A DNA stretch of 64,000 nucleotides. It comes from Umbilicaria muhlenbergii. Its lineage: Eukaryota > Ascomycota > Lecanoromycetes > Umbilicariales > Umbilicariaceae. The position numbers and the translations under genes were made by a program. Below are positions 59,489-64,000 of this stretch, in pieces. The stretch covers positions 2,724,892-2,788,891 of the forward strand of contig KK106984.1 in NCBI GenBank assembly GCA_000611775.1, written 5' to 3'. The notes under the pieces were generated by a model that saw only the letters and a list, made by a program, of their open reading frames with translations, had not been told where the DNA came from and did not search any database. Position 1 is the stretch's first letter, and the number at the start of each line of letters is the position of its first letter.

Positions 59489-60488
59489 AACCCTTATGGC
59501 TGCTGTGAATACTGTGCGTTTGAGCGAGCTGAACATACTTCTGTGGGATCATCCCAAGGTTTTGTATTGGAAGTCGAACAGGCCGGATTGTTCAAGTGGG
59601 TGGCAGCGACGTCTGTCGGATTCTGTTGGCGCAATACAAATACATATACAAGGCGTTCCCATTATCCTTTGGCATTAGCTCTCAATCCAATGATACTGTA
59701 GCGGTTCAGGAATTCTGAGGCTTCCTAATCGAAAACTTCTATATGCTTATATCAAGATGAACGGGAGTTCAAGTTGGGGCATGGCGGGAAACCCCAACAA
59801 ATCGATGGCGAGAAAAACTATCTTGGATCAGCTCTACGTGTGCAGATTTTGGGCGGCATGGAAAGATCTGGAGCCAGAGATCCGGGGGTAGCATCGAATC
59901 GAGTGGCATCTCTCAAGCGGGGGGCGGTAAGTGCGCGGGTGGTAAAAGGAGAAGCCGTTGAGCCCTAGAATCGACACTCTTACTTTTACTGGATAGTAAT
60001 GTGCTTCTGTTTCTCGATCTGCTGCTGAGGATTCTCTATTACCCTTTGCTAAACCGAGGTACCTGGCTCGTAGATTTTCTAAACAACACTATCATTTGTG
60101 GAGGTGGTGCTGAGTGTCCCCTCGTCAGGGGTTCCGGCTTAATCTAGTAGACATATACACTCTTGTCCTTTCGCATTCAGTAAATCGTGATAGTATTATA
60201 AGAATTATGTGTTCTAATAGAGTGGTCATGGAACGGCACCCTGAAATTCGTGAAAAGCGGCCACACGTGTGCAACACATGATAACCAGCGAGGGCTCCCT
60301 AGAGATCACCAATCTCCATGGTTAAAGCAGGTCAGTATTTAAGCCAGACTACCTGAATGAATGGGAATGTTCTCATTTATCGGGTATAGAATTCTTCCGA
60401 AAGATAGCGACAAATACTAGGTAAACAATGAACCACTCCATATGCTCACCAAAGACTTATGACCACCCACTTCACTACTTTAGACAGT
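59489..60488. other. Convergent 3' spacer, no gene seen
   Basis: 1 kb between the stop codons of PSD (+) and sulfite oxidase (-). It contains only short open frames without similarity. Confidence 0.45.
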
Positions 60489-62489
60489 TTACTCCTCCGG
60501 ATCCCTCCCCTTCCTCCTCTGCATCTGCGTCTCGTACTCATCATCCTCCTCTAGATCGATTTCCAAAGGCTTAGTCAGCGGATTGAACGGAACGCCCTTC
60601 GACTCCAAAAGCTTGAGCCTCTTCGCCGTAGCTGGGCGAGATCTATTGACACTGAATACCTTGATTCTATGGCACGAAGACGTGACGTGAAGCCCCCAAT
60701 TCTCATAGGGCTGAGTTAGCTAGTTGGATGGTAGAATGCATCAGGGAACTCACCCATGCTGAGCGCACGAAGGTTGGTTGAGTATTTAGCGCATTATCTA
60801 TCAAGTCAGCAATAACCGAGATGGAGCGACATGCAATTAAAACATACCCCAGCATCTCACTACGAGCTCTAACCACCCCTCCGCGTCAACTGGCAAGTCG
60901 ATACTCCAGAGCCGCCATGCATAGAAATATTTCGTGCTGAGTTTGTCGAATGGCGTTTCATACCATACACTGCCCCCATCCCCGCTAACTTCCACGCGCA
61001 CGGGCCAATGTCCACCTCCTGAATACGCCCAACCTCGCATCTTTATGAAGCCGTCGTGGATGACGACCGCCTTGTCGACTGGACTCATGATGGCGGACGA
61101 CACAGGCATGTCTTGGATGGAGAAGCCGTCGCTGTATGTGGCATTGTGTTTGCCTACTTGCGGAGTGTAGTAAAGATACTAGAGGCTGTATATCAATGCC
61201 AGCCTTGACGAGAATTATATAGGATGACCGACGAACCTCTTTCTTTTGTACCGGGGCTTCACTTGGCTCGGTAATGGCGTTGATGCGGGCGAGCCATTTT
61301 ACGCTCCTGTGAAAGGGGTCAGCGCCCGGGCTGATCTTGTATTGGTATACCAACATAAGCGTACCTTGCGCCAATGTAACCGTATACCACAGCTCGCAAG
61401 GGGTAGCCGTGGATTTTAGGCAAAGGCTTCCCGTTCATTTCCCAGGCCAGGATGACCTCGTGAGCTTTGACCTTCCGCCAAGGTACAGAGACAACGTAGT
61501 TGAACACCTTGCCTTTCTTAAAGTACGTATCAACTCCCATGAATTCGATGTTCTTGGCACCGTCTTTGAGTCCGCCACAGTACTTGATGACCTTTTTCAA
61601 GCTGACGCCCGTCCATCTCGCCGTCCCTGTCAGGAATTAGCCGTAAGCGGGTGTACAGCGCTAATCATGCCTTTACCTATGGCACCCTCGCCCCACTTTC
61701 ATTTACGTTAGCACAGTACTGGGCCAGGACGGATAGATGTATAACCTCTTACCGGAGCATTGATAAGTTCATCTCCCTCTCCCGGATACTGGTTGATCTG
61801 CTCGATTCTTCTGGTTCCAGAACATTGCAGAGACACAACATTGGTCTGGCGAGGGAACAAGGCCTCGTTCTTCAGGTCTTTCATGGTAAGCCGTGTGGGC
61901 TTGTTAACAAGACCGCCTATATCAATGAAGTAATCGTCTTCATTGATGATCGGAATGCCGCCGTGATTGCGCACGAAAAAGTCCTCATTGCGCGTAATTT
62001 CGGTTTCGACGAGTCGGTCCTGGGCCCATCAGTGGCGGATCAATGTTTCATTTGAAATAGATGTTAGTACGCGTGGGGGCTCCCCATTGTACGGGAAGTC
62101 TAGTATGTGTATCATATCTTCTGCCTTTTCCTTCTTGACAACGTCCCAGCTCTCCTGCGGAATATCCTTGAGGGTCGGGCCGAGAGCGGCATGGTACTGC
62201 TTCCACCGCACGCCTTCGAGTTTGGGATTAGTATCCGGTATGGACGTCAACTGGAATTCCGGCGGCTAGATGCGAAGCTTGTGTTAGATAGCTTGATACA
62301 GCTGATTAAGATAGAGTATCTCACGCCTGGAAAGGAGTACTGCGCGAGAACCTCGGCCGCCTTGGCTTGTTTCTCTGGGTATTTCTCCCACTCAATGTAC
62401 CCATGCCATCCCTTCTCTTCCTCGGGAAAGTATGCTTGAGGATGGTTTGACTCCCTCAAAGGGATATCGAGCCTATCATTCGAAGCCAT
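60489..62489 (-). CDS. Sulfite oxidase (molybdopterin enzyme)
   Basis: Nine exons: 62489-62325, 62265-62071, 62019-61753, 61695-61677 (19 bp), 61626-61365, 61306-61237, 61178-60848, 60797-60754 and 60710-60489; introns 43-59 bp. Product 524 residues. The Moco domain has EDFFVRNHGGIP and VVSLQCSGTRR, with Cys186 as the Mo ligand, then WTGVSLKKVI and GYIGARSVKWL. The C-terminal dimerisation domain has GWAYSGGGHWPVRVEVSGDG and ends with VNRSRPATAKRLKLLESKG. No cytochrome b5 domain, so it resembles the plant/fungal heme-free form. Known reaction: sulfite to sulfate. No clear targeting signal. Every junction restores family-like sequence and the total is in frame. The commonest motif form is C-A-G-N-R-R; here it is C-S-G-T-R-R. 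Confidence 0.93.
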
Positions 62490-63341
62490 TACGGATCTTT
62501 GACAGGCGCAAGGCTCCCAGCAAGACAGTTGCTATTGAAAGAAAGCACAAAACCGAAAAAGAAGCAGAGAGAAGATAAGAGAGGAGCGAGGAAAGATGAA
62601 ACGAGCAATGGAAGGGATTTAGCAGCTGCAGGGAAATCAGTGACGTGCATCCATAATCCGTCACATCCAATCTCCCTGCCCGGCCTGCCGTTTTTGCTGT
62701 TCAGAGACACCTTATTCCCGTATTTGACGTGTGACGACATGGCCCGAAAGTCAATTGCTTTCGGCAGCGGTCCAATAAATAACAAACATGCCGAGGCAAT
62801 TTTGGATCTCAAAATTGAACACTAATTGAACACTGACACTTATGGCCAGGTGTGGCAACGTGTAGAGAGCCTGTTGTGCTTGTCACTATATCAAGGACAG
62901 GTTGGGACTCGAGCCCTAGAGGCTGGAGGTTGGAGGTTGGAAGTAGTTCGGCGTAAGCACCTGCAGAACATATGTATGCTCCTAAGGATGACTTTTTGCC
63001 GAGTGACTTTGGCTGCGTAGCCGAGCGGCAATTAGCACGACCTTAGTCCAGGACCAGCATCGGGGATTTGCCGCTGTCAATAGAGGGATTTAGCCACCCC
63101 TGTATTGTTTTTGAGCATATGCAGCAAGGGTTTTCAGGCGTAGCCCGATCAGTAGTAGTGGGAGAAGTGAGGCGAATGTGGCAATTTCTCGGCGCTCAGA
63201 CCTAGTAGACAGTAGACCCAATTAGTAATAGTTCAATATAAAAGTCAATTTCCGCAGTAGGACCAAGAAAAGAGGGGGGGGGGGGGAAACCCTCATAACC
63301 CTACCCCGTGAATACATCCTCAACGCCTAGTGTGTGACACC
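62490..63341. other. Intergenic between sulfite oxidase and Harbinger element
   Basis: The sulfite oxidase promoter side, then DNA probably belonging to the transposon's 5' region. It contains a run of 13 G (63274-63286). Terminal inverted repeats were not identified. No gene supported. Confidence 0.4.
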
Positions 63342-64000
63342 ATGGACCCCAGGGTTGCTGCTGCTGTAGGAGCAGCAGTGACTAACATAATAAAAAGCTC
63401 CTGCCTGGTCCTACTCAAGTCCGAAGAGCCTGAGACCACATCAAAGCTCATAGAGGAGACAATTGCTCGATATAAAGAACCCTTGCCTTACATTGCCCGT
63501 GAATTCCAGCTTCAGGCGCTCCAGGATGTTCTGGTGGTGAAGTGCATGTGGTATGTCTGATTCTTCATTAGAAACGCCTACTAATTTATATGTTCCAGGT
63601 TTAGTCGAGTAGAAATGGAGAGAATCATACCCCTACTTGGTTTAGACGAAATTCTCTTTCGTCGACGAGTATATGCTCCTTCAGAGGTTGCCCTGGCAGT
63701 AGTCTGCTGTCGATTGTCCTATCCTACTCGCTACAAGTCTATGTGTAATCAATTTGGCCATTCCAGGCCATGGTTGTCAACAGTATTCAATGACACCATT
63801 ATACACCTGGCCCGCTGATATAGGGCAATGCTGACCTGGGATGAGAGACGCCTGACGTTTTCTACCCTTTCCAGGTATACTAGGGTCATATGGAACGCTG
63901 GTGAAGGCCACTGTATATGGGGTTTTATCAACGGAACCACAAATCAAATATGTCGGCCTGGAAAAAACCAGGAGGAGTTCTATTCAGGGCATAAACATCA
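63342..64000 (+). pseudogene. PIF/Harbinger-like transposase, 5' part, mutated and cut by window end
   Basis: Exon 63342-63550, intron 63551-63598 (GTATGT...TTCCAG, branch-like CTAAT), then a second exon to the window end. The joined sequence reads MDPRVAAAVGAAVTNIIKSS... and later GFINGTTNQICRP and FYSGHKH, the HARBI1/DDE nuclease pattern G-F-I-D-G-T...R-P..NQ..FYSGHK. Two lesions: TGA at 63816-63818 where Trp fits (HLAR*YRAML), and AAC at 63930-63932 giving Asn where the first catalytic Asp belongs. Both are G-to-A changes. Otherwise open. Inactive as it stands; the 3' end is outside the window. Confidence 0.8.

Noticed and set aside
29905-62489. Secondary-metabolite or nutrient gene cluster
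   Set aside because: The genes belong to unrelated housekeeping, signalling and surface functions, with no backbone synthase or pathway regulator.
1-64000. tRNA or rRNA genes
   Set aside because: I looked for the T-loop GGTTCRANYCC and A-box patterns by eye and found no pair with correct spacing; a proper scan was not possible.

Overview
The window looks like nuclear DNA of a filamentous ascomycete (Pezizomycotina). Genes have many short introns (43-80 bases, GT...AG), and the set includes a Pbs2-type MAP kinase kinase with the long fungal N-terminus, a fungal choline kinase, a Cas1p-like acyltransferase and a fungal fucose-lectin-like protein. The Pbs2 N-terminus reminds me of Eurotiomycetes, but that is recollection, not a search.

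Region 1 (about 1-29,250) is a gene-free, very AT-rich transposon island. It holds nested, point-mutated elements. A 3' piece of a Ty3/Gypsy element (1-1658) is followed by a Gypsy RT remnant on the minus strand (about 1960-3101). A chromovirus with 228-bp LTRs and an intact 5-bp target duplication (ATTTA) spans 3107-24371 because other DNA has been inserted in it: a noncoding 0.9-kb element in gag, hAT-related DNA, and a full second Gypsy element (14156-20352, 207-bp LTRs, AGTTG duplication). A second, inverted copy of the noncoding element lies at 24425-25449, and a piggyBac-type transposon with 34-bp inverted repeats at 26986-29074. The island looks like the product of a RIP-type process, but the mutated contexts are not the classical CpA: CpG and TGG/CCA are almost gone, TGA/TCA are very frequent, and CpA/TpG remain abundant. 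Trp codons have become TGA throughout.

Region 2 (about 29,900-62,500) is an ordinary gene-rich segment: small secreted protein (-), Pbs2 MAPKK (-), PIN-like auxin-efflux-family carrier (+), membrane-anchored fucose-lectin-like protein (-), choline kinase (+), RING-like/LysM protein (-), ribosomal protein uS8 (+), histidine-phosphatase/Tfc7-like protein (+), Cas1p-like acyltransferase (-), ubiquitin-like-domain membrane protein (-), phosphatidylserine decarboxylase (+) and sulfite oxidase (-). I could place introns for all of these and every joined frame is a multiple of three. The genes are not an obvious cluster. Two (choline kinase, phosphatidylserine decarboxylase) belong to phospholipid synthesis, the rest are unrelated housekeeping, signalling or surface functions.

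Region 3 (63,342-64,000) is the start of a PIF/Harbinger-like transposase cut by the window end. It carries two changes in the same mutation contexts as the island: a TGA at a probable Trp codon and an Asn in place of the first catalytic Asp. No tRNA, rRNA or CRISPR array was seen.
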